In this document: positions 8,824 through 17,655 of the stretch, piece after piece
How the letters are laid out: each line of letters starts with the position of its first letter
Position numbering within the stretch: position 1 is the stretch's first letter
NCBI GenBank assembly: GCA_024635925.1
Contig: JAGXHY010000033.1
Span: forward strand, 79,791-143,790
Source of the DNA: Bacillota bacterium
GTDB taxonomy: Bacteria; Bacillota; TC1
DNA length: 64,000 nucleotides
Direction: 5' to 3'
Position numbers and translations under genes: made by a program
Notes under the pieces: model-generated
What the model saw: only the letters and a program-made list of their open reading frames with translations
Databases searched by the model: none
Told to the model about the DNA's origin: nothing

Positions 8824-9666
8824 ATGTTAAATTACTTTAGACCAAAAACAATTAAAGAATGCCTTGAATGTATAACTGATGATAGGGTATATATTGCAGG
8901 TGGTACAGATTTATTAGTTGAAATGAGAAATGGACATGATCTTTCAAAAAAGACACTAATAGATTTGAGTCATATACCTGAATTAAAGGGTGTGAAAAAA
9001 ATTGATGGAGGACTTGAAATAATGGCTTGTACTTCCCATGATGATCTTGTATTGAACAAGGATGTTAACAAAAGCCTGAAAGTTTTAAGTGATGCTTGTA
9101 GAACAGTAGGATCTCCTCAAATAAGGAATATGGGCACAATAGGTGGTAGTATTGGAACTGCATCACCAGCTAGTGACCCAATGCCAGCTTTGATGTTAGC
9201 TGATGGTAGTGCTGTAATTATTAATAAAAAAGGTGAAATCAGAGAAGAAAAATTGGAAAAATTTGTAGTTAAACCTGGAATTACTACACTTAAAAATGAT
9301 GAGTTAATACTTTCTGTTAAAGTGAAATCATTGGAAGACTACAAACAAAGTTTCTTTAAAATTGGTAGAAGAAAAGCACTAGCCATTGCTAGGTTGAATT
9401 TTGCCATGGCTATATTAAAAAATAAAGATAACACTATTAAAGATATAAAAATTGTTGTTGGTGCAGCATTACCAGTAACAAAAAGATTTTATGACATAGA
9501 AAAACAATTAATTGGAAAAAAGTTAACTGAAAAAATAATTGAAAAGATAAGTAAAGATATATCTGATCAAGTATTAGAAATTGCAGGACCAAGGAAATCA
9601 AGTGAATATAAAATACCTGTCATAAAAAATATTATTAGCAGAATGTTAAAAGATATGGAGGTATAA
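8824..9666 (+). CDS. Xanthine dehydrogenase family, FAD-binding subunit (enzyme 1)
   Basis: A 280-residue CO-dehydrogenase-M-like flavoprotein that passes electrons from the 2Fe-2S subunit to NAD or another acceptor. The N-terminal FAD contact YIAGGTDLLVEMRNG and the second FAD motif GTIGGSIGTASPASDPMPAL are intact. The C-terminal part resembles the usual CO_deh_flav_C domain. A GTGAGGGG site precedes the ATG, 14 bases after the large subunit. It is the only FAD subunit in the window, although three molybdenum enzymes are encoded, so the other two must use a different electron partner or share this one. Confidence 0.93.
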   Translation: MLNYFRPKTIKECLECITDDRVYIAGGTDLLVEMRNGHDLSKKTLIDLSHIPELKGVKKIDGGLEIMACTSHDDLVLNKDVNKSLKVLSDACRTVGSPQIRNMGTIGGSIGTASPASDPMPALMLADGSAVIINKKGEIREEKLEKFVVKPGITTLKNDELILSVKVKSLEDYKQSFFKIGRRKALAIARLNFAMAILKNKDNTIKDIKIVVGAALPVTKRFYDIEKQLIGKKLTEKIIEKISKDISDQVLEIAGPRKSSEYKIPVIKNIISRMLKDMEV

Positions 9667-9668
9667 TT

Positions 9669-10160
9669 ATGAAACTTATGCTTAATATGACTATAAATAA
9701 TGAAAAAATTAGTGTTGAAATAGAACCAGATAGTAGATTGCTTGATGTTTTGAGAGATGATTTAGGATTACTCGGAACTAAAGAAGGTTGTGGTGTTGGT
9801 GAATGTGGTGCTTGTACAGTTATTATTGATGGGAAAACAGCTAATAGCTGTGTTACGTTAGCAGCATCTATGGAAGGCTGCGATATTAAAACTATTGAAT
9901 ATTTATCAAAAAATGGGAAACTCCATCCAATGCAGAAATCATTTATTGATAATTCTGCTCTACAATGTGGTTTTTGCACACCTGGTTTTGTTTTAAGTGG
10001 TGTGAATTTACTTGAAAGAAATCCTAATCCTACGGAAGAAGAAATAAAAGAAGGGATTTCAGGTAACATATGTAGATGTACTGGATATGAACAAATTGTC
10101 AAAGCAGTAGAAGATGTCAGAGATGAAAAATATATTAAGGACGGTGCCTGTGATGAGTAA
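9669..10160 (+). CDS. Xanthine dehydrogenase family, 2Fe-2S subunit (enzyme 1)
   Basis: A 163-residue iron-sulfur subunit with both domains: an N-terminal plant-type ferredoxin (EGCGVGECGACTV, then SCVTLA) and a C-terminal helical domain (CGFCTPG and ICRCTGY). All eight cluster cysteines are present. It starts two bases after the FAD subunit stop, behind ATGGAGG. The last eight bases overlap the ATG of the downstream dehydrogenase-like gene, so translation is probably coupled. Confidence 0.94.
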   Translation: MKLMLNMTINNEKISVEIEPDSRLLDVLRDDLGLLGTKEGCGVGECGACTVIIDGKTANSCVTLAASMEGCDIKTIEYLSKNGKLHPMQKSFIDNSALQCGFCTPGFVLSGVNLLERNPNPTEEEIKEGISGNICRCTGYEQIVKAVEDVRDEKYIKDGACDE

Positions 10161-11376
10161 AAATTTTGAAAACGTTGATGTTTCAGTTGAATTTGGTGGG
10201 GTGAAACTACAAAGCCCATTTATATTGTCATCAGGACCATTAACCTATGCTGCAGAAGGAATGATTAAAGCACATAAGAATGGTGTTGGTGCTGTAGTAA
10301 CAAAAACTATTAGAATTAATAGGGCGATAAACCCAGTTACTCATATTGGAACAATGAATGCAGATTCATTAGTAAATTGCGAAAAATGGGCTGATTCTGA
10401 TCCTGAGGTTTGGTTTAATAGAGAAATACCTATGGCCAAAAAAGCAGGTTGTGTTGTAATTGCTAGTGTTGGTCATACTTTAGAAGAAGCTGAAGCTATT
10501 GTAGCACCTGCTGAAGCTGCTGGAGCAGATTTTATAGAGTTAGTTTCATATACAGAGATAGATATGTTACCTATGTTAGAAGCTACAATTGCAAGGGTAA
10601 AAATTCCAATTATCTGTAAATTATCAAGCAACTATCCAGCTTGGAAAGATCCAGTTGAATGTGCTAGGAAATGTATAGAAATTGGTAAGGCAAATAATCA
10701 TAAAGTAATGATTGCTGCTATTGATTCAGTGGGACCAGTATTAGCGATTGATGTATATACACAAGGACCTAAAGTTAGTTCGGAAAATGGTTACGCATGG
10801 TTATCAGGTGGTGCAATAAGACCAATATCTATGAAAATCAACTATGAAATCATGAAAATGGATAGAAATATTATTTCTTATGGTATCGGTGGAGTGACAA
10901 AAGCTGAAGATGCATTAGAATATTTAATGGTAGGTACTACTGGAGTGGGTATCTGCTCTATCGCAATAATTAAAGGTATTGAATATATCAGTAAGCTTAT
11001 TGTAGATTTAAAGAAAAAAATGTCTGAATTAGGATATAGTAATATTGCTGAACTTAGAGGCTCAGCTATAGACAATCTTAGTAAAGAAACTTCAAATGAA
11101 CCAACTGTTGGGGAACAAGAAAAAGATGTAGAGTCAGATGCAAAATTACAGTTTACTTTTAAAGAAGAAATTTGTATAAAATGTAACAAATGTGTGAAGA
11201 TATGTTCATATGATGCAAGAACATTAAAATTCCCTGAGATGAGAGTTGACAGAGACTTATGTAGAAATTGTGGAGCTTGCTCCTCTGTATGCCCGACTAG
11301 GGCACTAACAAGTGTGGCTGTTAAAAAGTTTACAAGAACGGATGATTTGCAAAATTACGTAGCTTATTTTAGCTAA
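10153..11376 (+). CDS. Dihydropyrimidine/dihydroorotate dehydrogenase-like flavoprotein with C-terminal 2x[4Fe-4S] domain (PreA-like)
   Basis: I chose the ATG at 10153 (407 residues) because AAGGACGG lies just upstream; an in-frame ATG at 10114 would overlap the previous gene by 47 bases. Residues 1 to about 300 form a TIM-barrel dihydroorotate-dehydrogenase-type FMN domain (PFILSSGPLTYAAEG, then KLSSN and YGIGGV). The tail has two ferredoxin motifs, Cys341/344/347/351 and Cys370/373/376/380. This matches the PreA subunit of dihydropyrimidine dehydrogenase, but no PreT partner is in the window. Placement between two molybdenum hydroxylases suggests it reduces a purine-degradation intermediate or links the hydroxylases to ferredoxin; this is inference. 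Confidence 0.82.
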   Translation: MSKNFENVDVSVEFGGVKLQSPFILSSGPLTYAAEGMIKAHKNGVGAVVTKTIRINRAINPVTHIGTMNADSLVNCEKWADSDPEVWFNREIPMAKKAGCVVIASVGHTLEEAEAIVAPAEAAGADFIELVSYTEIDMLPMLEATIARVKIPIICKLSSNYPAWKDPVECARKCIEIGKANNHKVMIAAIDSVGPVLAIDVYTQGPKVSSENGYAWLSGGAIRPISMKINYEIMKMDRNIISYGIGGVTKAEDALEYLMVGTTGVGICSIAIIKGIEYISKLIVDLKKKMSELGYSNIAELRGSAIDNLSKETSNEPTVGEQEKDVESDAKLQFTFKEEICIKCNKCVKICSYDARTLKFPEMRVDRDLCRNCGACSSVCPTRALTSVAVKKFTRTDDLQNYVAYFS

Positions 11377-11394
11377 GTTAAGAAGGAGAAAGCA

Positions 11395-14115
11395 ATGACA
11401 GTAAATTTTAAAGTCAATAACAAAAAAGTAGAAATTAAAGATTTGGACAATTTGAGCCTTTTAAAAATACTTAGAGAACATCTAAGTTTGAAAGGTGCTA
11501 AATGTGGGTGTAAAACAGGTGATTGTGGCACATGTAGCGTAATTATTGATGGCGAATTAGTTAGAAGCTGTCTTGTGTTAGGTAAGAATCTCGAAGGAAA
11601 ATCTATCAAGACAATAGAATATTATAAAGATGAAAAAATCAGAGAACTTCAAGAAACCTTCACTAGAAGTGGAGCTATCCAATGTGGTTTCTGTACTCCT
11701 GGTATGATTATGGCAGCATATAGTATTTTAGAAAAAAATCCTAAACCTACTAAAAAAGAAATTAGAGAAGGTTTAAAGTATAATTTATGTCGTTGTACTG
11801 GATATGAGAAGATTGTTGATGCTATTTATGATGCTAGTGGGCAAGTAAATACAAAAAAACATATTATTGCCAGTGTCTTTAAAGGGAATATTGGAACAAG
11901 CAAACCAGTACAAGCAGCTTTAGAAAAAGCAGAAGGTAAATTTGAGTATACAGATGATTTAGTTTTTAATAATTTATATCATGGGAAAATATTATTTGCA
12001 CCTTCGGCGCATGGCTATATAACTAAAATGAATATAGAAGAAGCTAAAAAGATAGAAGGCGTTTTAGATATAGTGACTTGTATGGATCAAGAATATTGGA
12101 GCAAAGATTTTAATTGTCACATAACTTCCCCTTTTGAAAAATTAGTAAGAAATGAAAAGATGTTTAATCGTCATTTCAGATATGATGGGGATAAAATTGC
12201 TGCTGTAGTTGCAATTTCTGAAGAAATTGCTCAAAAAGCCGTAAAAGCTATAGAATATGAATTTAAAACATATCCAGTAATTTTAGATGTTAAAAAAGCG
12301 ATGAAAGATGACAGTTATCCTATACAAAAAGACAATAACATTGCAGCACGTAATATAGGATATGAAATAGGTAATGTTGAAGACGCATATAAAGATTGTG
12401 ATATATTGTTTGAAAAAGAATATCATACTCAAAAACAATCTCATGGTATGATGGAACCTCATATTGCTGTTGCAAATTATGATGGAGAAATACTAACTCT
12501 TTATGCACCAACACAAAATGTTTTTGGTTTTAGATCATTGATGACAGAAATTTTTGATTTACCATACAATAAAGTGCGTGTTATAAAAACTAATATTGGT
12601 GGAGCATTTGGAGCAAAATCAGAAGTAGTTGTTGAACATATTGCATCATTATTGGCAATAAGAGTTAAAGGTACTGTAAAAGTTAATTTATCTAGAAAAG
12701 AAGAATTCTTATGTGGTAAAACTAGGACGGCAATTGATTTTAATGTCAAATTTGGTGTAAAAAATGGCAAATTTAAGAGTATGGGCATAGATGCTGTTTT
12801 AGATAGAGGTGGATATTATGGAAGTACAATTGATTTGTGCTATGCATGGATGGATAAAGTATATAAATTATATGAATGCGAAAATATTAAGACAAATACA
12901 ATTGCTATTTATACCAATACACAAAACTCTGGAGCTGTAAGAGGTTATGGCGCACCTCAAGTTAACTTTGCTAGAGAAACTGCAATTAATGATTATTGTA
13001 GGGATCAAGGATTGGATAAAATACAGTTTAGATTAGATAATCTTTTTGAACAAGGATCTAAGGATATTGCAACTAAAGAAACGATGACCTCAGTATATGT
13101 AAAAGATTGTTTAACAAGAGCATATGAAATGATAGAAGAAAAAAGAAATAAATGGGAAGATGAAAATTACTATTATGGGTTAGGTGTTGCAGTAGGAGTT
13201 CATGGGAATGGTATAGGTTTGCCAGTTGCTGATTTTGCATCTTCATCTATTAAATATTGTGCTGATGGCTCAGTTATTGTAAATACTACAGTCCATGATA
13301 TGGGACAAGGTTCAACAATTATGATTAAAAAAATTGTAGCTGAAGTTCTTGGAATAGATGATGATCTTGTTACTGTTTTAAATCCAGATACTAATTCAAA
13401 CTATTATAGTAATGGAGCTTATGCTACAAGAGAAACGTGGGTTAATGGTAATAGTGTAAAGGCTGCTGCTGACGAATTAATTAAAGTTATAATAAATGAA
13501 ACAGCAGAAATACATGAAAAGAATATTGAAGATTTAATTTACTTAGATGGCAAAATCGCTACAAAAGCAGGTGACTTAGTTGCTACAGCAGCAGAAGTTG
13601 TTTTACATAGAATGCATAAACCACCATTTAAAGAAATAGAAGCGACTGTACACTTTACTAATCCCCAAGTACCTGGATCATATATGGCTAATATTGTAAT
13701 AAGTAAAGTTGATAAAAAAACAGGTGAAGTTAAAGTGGAAAAACTAATTGCAGTTCATGATGTTGGTAGAGCAATTAACCCTATGATGCTTGAAGGTCAA
13801 ATTGAAGGCGGAATACACATGGGACTTGGATTTGCTATTAGCGAAGAAGTAAAATATGACAAGAAGACTGGCAAATTGGAGACTATTAATTTTAAAAAAT
13901 ACAAGATGTTTAGAGCTAATGATATGCCAGAGATACATATAGAGATTGTTAATAAACCTGATAGTGTTGGGCCATTAGGAGCTAAGGGTGTTGGTGAGGC
14001 AGCTTTAACAGCAGTAGCTCCAGCAGTAATAGATAGTATTAATGAAGCGATAGGTAGTAATTTTAATAAAATACCTGTTTTACAAAAGGATATCCAAGAA
14101 TTCCTTGGGTTATAG
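11395..14115 (+). CDS. Fused 2Fe-2S plus molybdopterin-binding hydroxylase, XdhD-like (enzyme 2)
   Basis: This 906-residue fusion carries a 2Fe-2S module in about residues 1-155 (CGCKTGDCGTC, CGFCTPG, LCRCTGY) joined to a molybdenum domain from about 165 onward. The Mo domain keeps GGAFGAKSE, AVRGYGAPQ, DMGQGS (Gln638) and the catalytic Glu868 in GAKGVGEA. The architecture matches E. coli XdhD (about 956 residues), found in the purine-catabolism cluster of enterobacteria. It has no FAD module and no adjacent FAD gene. The start has a GAAGGAG site 18 bases after the PreA-like gene. The substrate is probably a purine-derived ring but is not readable from sequence. Confidence 0.9.
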   Translation: MTVNFKVNNKKVEIKDLDNLSLLKILREHLSLKGAKCGCKTGDCGTCSVIIDGELVRSCLVLGKNLEGKSIKTIEYYKDEKIRELQETFTRSGAIQCGFCTPGMIMAAYSILEKNPKPTKKEIREGLKYNLCRCTGYEKIVDAIYDASGQVNTKKHIIASVFKGNIGTSKPVQAALEKAEGKFEYTDDLVFNNLYHGKILFAPSAHGYITKMNIEEAKKIEGVLDIVTCMDQEYWSKDFNCHITSPFEKLVRNEKMFNRHFRYDGDKIAAVVAISEEIAQKAVKAIEYEFKTYPVILDVKKAMKDDSYPIQKDNNIAARNIGYEIGNVEDAYKDCDILFEKEYHTQKQSHGMMEPHIAVANYDGEILTLYAPTQNVFGFRSLMTEIFDLPYNKVRVIKTNIGGAFGAKSEVVVEHIASLLAIRVKGTVKVNLSRKEEFLCGKTRTAIDFNVKFGVKNGKFKSMGIDAVLDRGGYYGSTIDLCYAWMDKVYKLYECENIKTNTIAIYTNTQNSGAVRGYGAPQVNFARETAINDYCRDQGLDKIQFRLDNLFEQGSKDIATKETMTSVYVKDCLTRAYEMIEEKRNKWEDENYYYGLGVAVGVHGNGIGLPVADFASSSIKYCADGSVIVNTTVHDMGQGSTIMIKKIVAEVLGIDDDLVTVLNPDTNSNYYSNGAYATRETWVNGNSVKAAADELIKVIINETAEIHEKNIEDLIYLDGKIATKAGDLVATAAEVVLHRMHKPPFKEIEATVHFTNPQVPGSYMANIVISKVDKKTGEVKVEKLIAVHDVGRAINPMMLEGQIEGGIHMGLGFAISEEVKYDKKTGKLETINFKKYKMFRANDMPEIHIEIVNKPDSVGPLGAKGVGEAALTAVAPAVIDSINEAIGSNFNKIPVLQKDIQEFLGL

Positions 14116-14128
14116 GGAAGGTGAACTG

Positions 14129-14602
14129 ATGAAAGATTGTAAATTATCAATTAATGGCAGAAACTATAATGTTCAAGTTGAAGATAAATGGACTTTGCTT
14201 TATGTATTAAGAGAAGTTCTAGGCTTGATGGGTACAAAAGAAGGTTGTGGAACCTCAGATTGTGGAGCATGTAAAGTTTTAGTTGATGGCAAGGCAATGA
14301 ATTCTTGCACTTTACTTGCACTTAAAATGGAAGATAAAGAAATTACAACAATTGAAGGGTTAGGAAATAGTGATAAACCACATCCTATTCAAGAGGCATT
14401 CGTTGAAGCCGGTGCAGTTCAATGTGGCTTTTGCACACCGGGTATGGTTATTTCAACAAAAGCTCTTCTTGATCAAAAAAGTGACCCTACAGAAGAAGAA
14501 ATTCGTGAAGGACTTTCTAAGAATCTTTGTAGATGTACAGGATATGTCAAAATTATTGATGCGGTTCAATTAGCTGCTAAAAAAGTTAAGGAGTTGAAAT
14601 AA
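14129..14602 (+). CDS. 2Fe-2S subunit of molybdenum hydroxylase (enzyme 3)
   Basis: I chose the ATG at 14129 (157 residues) because GGAAGGTG lies six bases upstream; an in-frame ATG at 14105 falls inside the previous gene. Ferredoxin-type cysteines appear in EGCGTSDCGACKV and SCTLLA, and the second cluster in CGFCTPG and LCRCTGY. It is complete and normal in length. The partner Mo subunit begins on the base after its stop codon. Confidence 0.93.
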   Translation: MKDCKLSINGRNYNVQVEDKWTLLYVLREVLGLMGTKEGCGTSDCGACKVLVDGKAMNSCTLLALKMEDKEITTIEGLGNSDKPHPIQEAFVEAGAVQCGFCTPGMVISTKALLDQKSDPTEEEIREGLSKNLCRCTGYVKIIDAVQLAAKKVKELK

Positions 14603-16840
14603 ATGAATAGAATAATTGGTTCAAGAACTCCAATAGATGATGCATTAGCTAAAGCAACAGGTGAAACTACTTATACAGCTGATATTAAACTAGCTAATAT
14701 GTGTTTTGGTAAATTAATTTTATCTACTATAGCTTTTGGTAAAGTTAAATCAATTAATTATAGTGAAGCTCTTAAAATTAAGGGTGTTATTGATGTATTA
14801 ACTTATAAGGACTTTCCTAGCACAAAATATAACAGTGCATTAAGGTTTAAAGGCCATGGGATATTGAAAACTGAAACTGTTTTATCTGAAGATGTACGTT
14901 TTGTTGGAGATAGAATAGGAATAGTAATTGCTGAAAGTTTAGAGATTGCTGAAAAAGCATTGAAACTTATAGAAGTAGAATATGAAGAATTTAAACCTAT
15001 TATTGATGAAGAAGCGGCAGCCTCTTCTAATGTTCAACTACATGAAGGTCTTGATAATAAAGTTGGAACAATTTCAACTGGTTCTGATGCTGATAAAGTT
15101 ACAGAATTAATTAATAAAGCTGATTTTGTATTTGAAGATAAAATAAAAATACCAATGGTAAATCATGTTTCAATTGAAACATTTAGCGTTATTGGTGATT
15201 ATAAAAGTAAAAAAGTTACCGTTTATGCATCTACACAGAACACTTTTGCAGTTAGGGTTTTAATTTCAGATGTGTATAATTTGCCACTTAATAAAATTAA
15301 AGTAATTCAACCTACTTTAGGAGGTTCTTTTGGTGGGAAGTTAGAAGTAGTCACAGAGTTAGTCGCAGTTGGTGCAGCAATGAAAGTTAATAGACCAGTT
15401 AAAATAGTATTATCAAGAAAAGAAAGCATGATTGCTTCAAGAACAAGAAATGGGGCTACAATAAAAGTAAAATCAGGCGTAAATAAAGATGGTACAATAT
15501 TAGCTACAGATTTCAGAATTTTAACTAATACTGGTGGATATGTTGGCTCTGGAATGAATGTTATTGGAGCAATGAGCCACAAATTATTAAAAGCTTATAA
15601 ATATCCTTTAAGATATACAGGAAGTCCTGTAGTAACTAATACTCCAATTGCAGGAGCAATGAGAGGTTATGGTTCACCACAAGCTTTTCTTGGTATGAAT
15701 ATACATGTTAATAAAATTGCAATGGCCTTGGGTATTGATCCTATAGAATTAAATATGAAAAACATAGTTGATAAAAATGAAGTTGATATTCTTTCTTTTG
15801 GTAATCCAGAATTAAAAGAATGTGTTATTAAAGGTAAAGAGATGTTTGATTGGGATCAAAAGAAAAAAGATACCACAGAATATAACAAACAAAATAATGG
15901 ATACATAAGAGGAATAGGATTTGGTATAGGAGCACATGGTGCTGGAGTATATCCTGCACATCAAGATTGCATTAATCTATTATTAAGACTAAATGAAGAT
16001 GGTACATTCAATTATTGGTCAGCAAGTCACGATATGGGAAATGGTTCATTAACAGCTCAAAAAATAATCATATCAGAAGTTTTGACTACTGATGTAATTG
16101 ACATAGAATCAACAGAAGTTAATACTGAAACTTGCCCTTGGAATTTAGGAGATTATGCAAGTAGAGGTGTTTTTGTTGAAGGTGAAGGAGCATATAAATT
16201 AGCGGAAGCTATGAAAAGCCTTATTTTAGAAACTGCTGTACTAAAATTTAAAGTTAATAAGGAAGCATTATCTATAAAAGATAAAAAAGTTTGGTTAGAT
16301 GATACAGAATTAGGTAGTTTTGGAGATATAGCAATGTATGCTCAAACTACTTTGCAGAAAGAATTATCTGTATTAATAGATCATCATTCAATAGCTGGAA
16401 GAACTTCCTATGGTGCACATTTTGCTGAAGTTGAAGTTGATAAATCAACGGGAGATGTTAAAGTCATTGATTATGTAGCAGTACATGATGCAGGAACAGT
16501 TATTAATAGACATGGTATTGAAGGTCAACTTGAAGGTGGTATACAAATGGGAATTGGATATGCTTTAAGTGAAAAAATGACTTTTGATGAAAAAGGTAAT
16601 TTGTTGGAAAACAACCTTAAAAAGTACCGGATTTATAAAGCTAATGAAATGCCAAGAGTGAGAGTTGATTTCATTGAAAATGGAGATAATGGTGGACCTT
16701 TTGGAGCAAAAAGTATTTCTGAATGTGCCACTGTACCATCAGCTCAAACAATTATAAATGCTGTTGCAAATGCAATTGGAGAGCAAACAACTATCATACC
16801 AATAAACAAAGAAGAGGTATTAAATATCATAAACAAATAG
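14603..16840 (+). CDS. Xanthine dehydrogenase family, molybdopterin-binding subunit (enzyme 3)
   Basis: This 745-residue subunit pairs with the 2Fe-2S protein directly upstream. It keeps GGSFGGKLE, AMRGYGSPQ and the catalytic Glu707 in GAKSISECA. The usual DMGQGS motif reads DMGNGS, with Asn480 in place of the Gln that contacts the cofactor in related enzymes. That change suggests a shifted substrate or cofactor ligand. No FAD subunit accompanies it. A GAGTTGAAAT stretch at the end of the upstream gene serves as a weak ribosome site, so translation is likely coupled. Confidence 0.9.
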   Translation: MNRIIGSRTPIDDALAKATGETTYTADIKLANMCFGKLILSTIAFGKVKSINYSEALKIKGVIDVLTYKDFPSTKYNSALRFKGHGILKTETVLSEDVRFVGDRIGIVIAESLEIAEKALKLIEVEYEEFKPIIDEEAAASSNVQLHEGLDNKVGTISTGSDADKVTELINKADFVFEDKIKIPMVNHVSIETFSVIGDYKSKKVTVYASTQNTFAVRVLISDVYNLPLNKIKVIQPTLGGSFGGKLEVVTELVAVGAAMKVNRPVKIVLSRKESMIASRTRNGATIKVKSGVNKDGTILATDFRILTNTGGYVGSGMNVIGAMSHKLLKAYKYPLRYTGSPVVTNTPIAGAMRGYGSPQAFLGMNIHVNKIAMALGIDPIELNMKNIVDKNEVDILSFGNPELKECVIKGKEMFDWDQKKKDTTEYNKQNNGYIRGIGFGIGAHGAGVYPAHQDCINLLLRLNEDGTFNYWSASHDMGNGSLTAQKIIISEVLTTDVIDIESTEVNTETCPWNLGDYASRGVFVEGEGAYKLAEAMKSLILETAVLKFKVNKEALSIKDKKVWLDDTELGSFGDIAMYAQTTLQKELSVLIDHHSIAGRTSYGAHFAEVEVDKSTGDVKVIDYVAVHDAGTVINRHGIEGQLEGGIQMGIGYALSEKMTFDEKGNLLENNLKKYRIYKANEMPRVRVDFIENGDNGGPFGAKSISECATVPSAQTIINAVANAIGEQTTIIPINKEEVLNIINK

Positions 16841-16895
16841 TTAGGATGGTATTGAAATAAAGAAGTTGAAATATTATTGACAAGGAGGGTTAATG

Positions 16896-17570
16896 ATGCT
16901 GAAAATTTTAGGTATATCCGGGAGTCCAAGAAAAGGAGCCACACTATTTGCCTTAGAACAAGCTTTGGAAGAAGCAAAAAGAATTCCAGGTGTTGAAACT
17001 GAAATCTGGAGTGTACGAGGCAAAAAAATTAATTTTTGTGTTCACTGTGATGCATGTGTAAGAAACAATGTTATGTGTATCATTAAAGATGACCTTCAAG
17101 AATTAGAATCAAAGATTCTAGAAGCTGATGCAATTCTTATTGGGTCACCTGTATATGACATGAATGTTAGTGCACAATTACAAGCGGTATTTAATAGGCT
17201 AAGACCTATATACTTAGTTCATGCTGGGAAATTGCAGAATAAAGTTGGAGCTGCACTTTCAACAGGTGGAACAAGACATGGTGGGCAAGAAATTGTTAAT
17301 ATGAATATTTTAAATTTCTACCTAATGCATGAAATGTTAGTTACTGGTGGACTTGGTGGATGCTATAACGGAGGTACAGTTTGGTCAAGAGATAATAAAG
17401 CTCAAGGAGTTATTGATGATGAAGTAGGATTAGACGGTGTGAAAAGACTTGGTCTTGGACTAGCAGAAGCAGCTTTATCAGCTAAATATGGGAGAGACAA
17501 ATGGTTAGAAATGAAAAAAGATTATGAGAAAACCTTCACGATAGAGAAGTCACCTTTGAGAGATCACTAA
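16896..17570 (+). CDS. NADPH-dependent FMN reductase / flavodoxin-like protein
   Basis: A 224-residue protein of the NADPH-dependent FMN reductase (iron-sulfur flavoprotein-like) family. The N-terminal GISGSPRKGAT loop binds the FMN phosphate, and GSPVYDMNVSAQL is the second flavin motif. Two cysteine clusters, FCVHCDACVRN and MCIIKDD, resemble the compact Cys motif of iron-sulfur flavoproteins, so an added 4Fe-4S cluster is possible. An AAGGAGGG site precedes ATGATG at 16893; either ATG could serve. It follows the third molybdenum hydroxylase by about 55 bases and could be the missing electron partner for enzymes 2 and 3; that is inference. Confidence 0.8.
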   Translation: MLKILGISGSPRKGATLFALEQALEEAKRIPGVETEIWSVRGKKINFCVHCDACVRNNVMCIIKDDLQELESKILEADAILIGSPVYDMNVSAQLQAVFNRLRPIYLVHAGKLQNKVGAALSTGGTRHGGQEIVNMNILNFYLMHEMLVTGGLGGCYNGGTVWSRDNKAQGVIDDEVGLDGVKRLGLGLAEAALSAKYGRDKWLEMKKDYEKTFTIEKSPLRDH

Positions 17571-17580
17571 ACACTTATGG

Positions 17581-17602
17581 TTACTAATGCGGTTATTAGT
17601 AA
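17581..17602. repeat. Inverted repeat upstream of first BMP lipoprotein gene
   Basis: TTACTAAT and ATTAGTAA form a perfect 8-base stem around a 6-base loop. No T-run follows on either strand, so a terminator is unlikely. It may be a leader hairpin or operator for the lipoprotein gene starting at 17656. Confidence 0.5.
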
Positions 17603-17655
17603 AAATTGAAGTTAAAAATGTGTAAATTTGGACAAAAAAATGAAATGGGGAAAAT

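Noticed and set aside
10114..10152. Longer start of the PreA-like gene
   Set aside because: It would overlap the previous gene by 47 bases and has no ribosome site; the ATG at 10153 has AAGGACGG upstream.
9635..10219. 194-codon minus-strand frame
   Set aside because: It lies antisense to the 2Fe-2S subunit gene with its four conserved cysteine motifs; no ribosome site or domain is visible.
6455..16840. Selenocysteine in the molybdenum hydroxylases
   Set aside because: All three frames are full length with no in-frame TGA; any selenium would be a labile cofactor.
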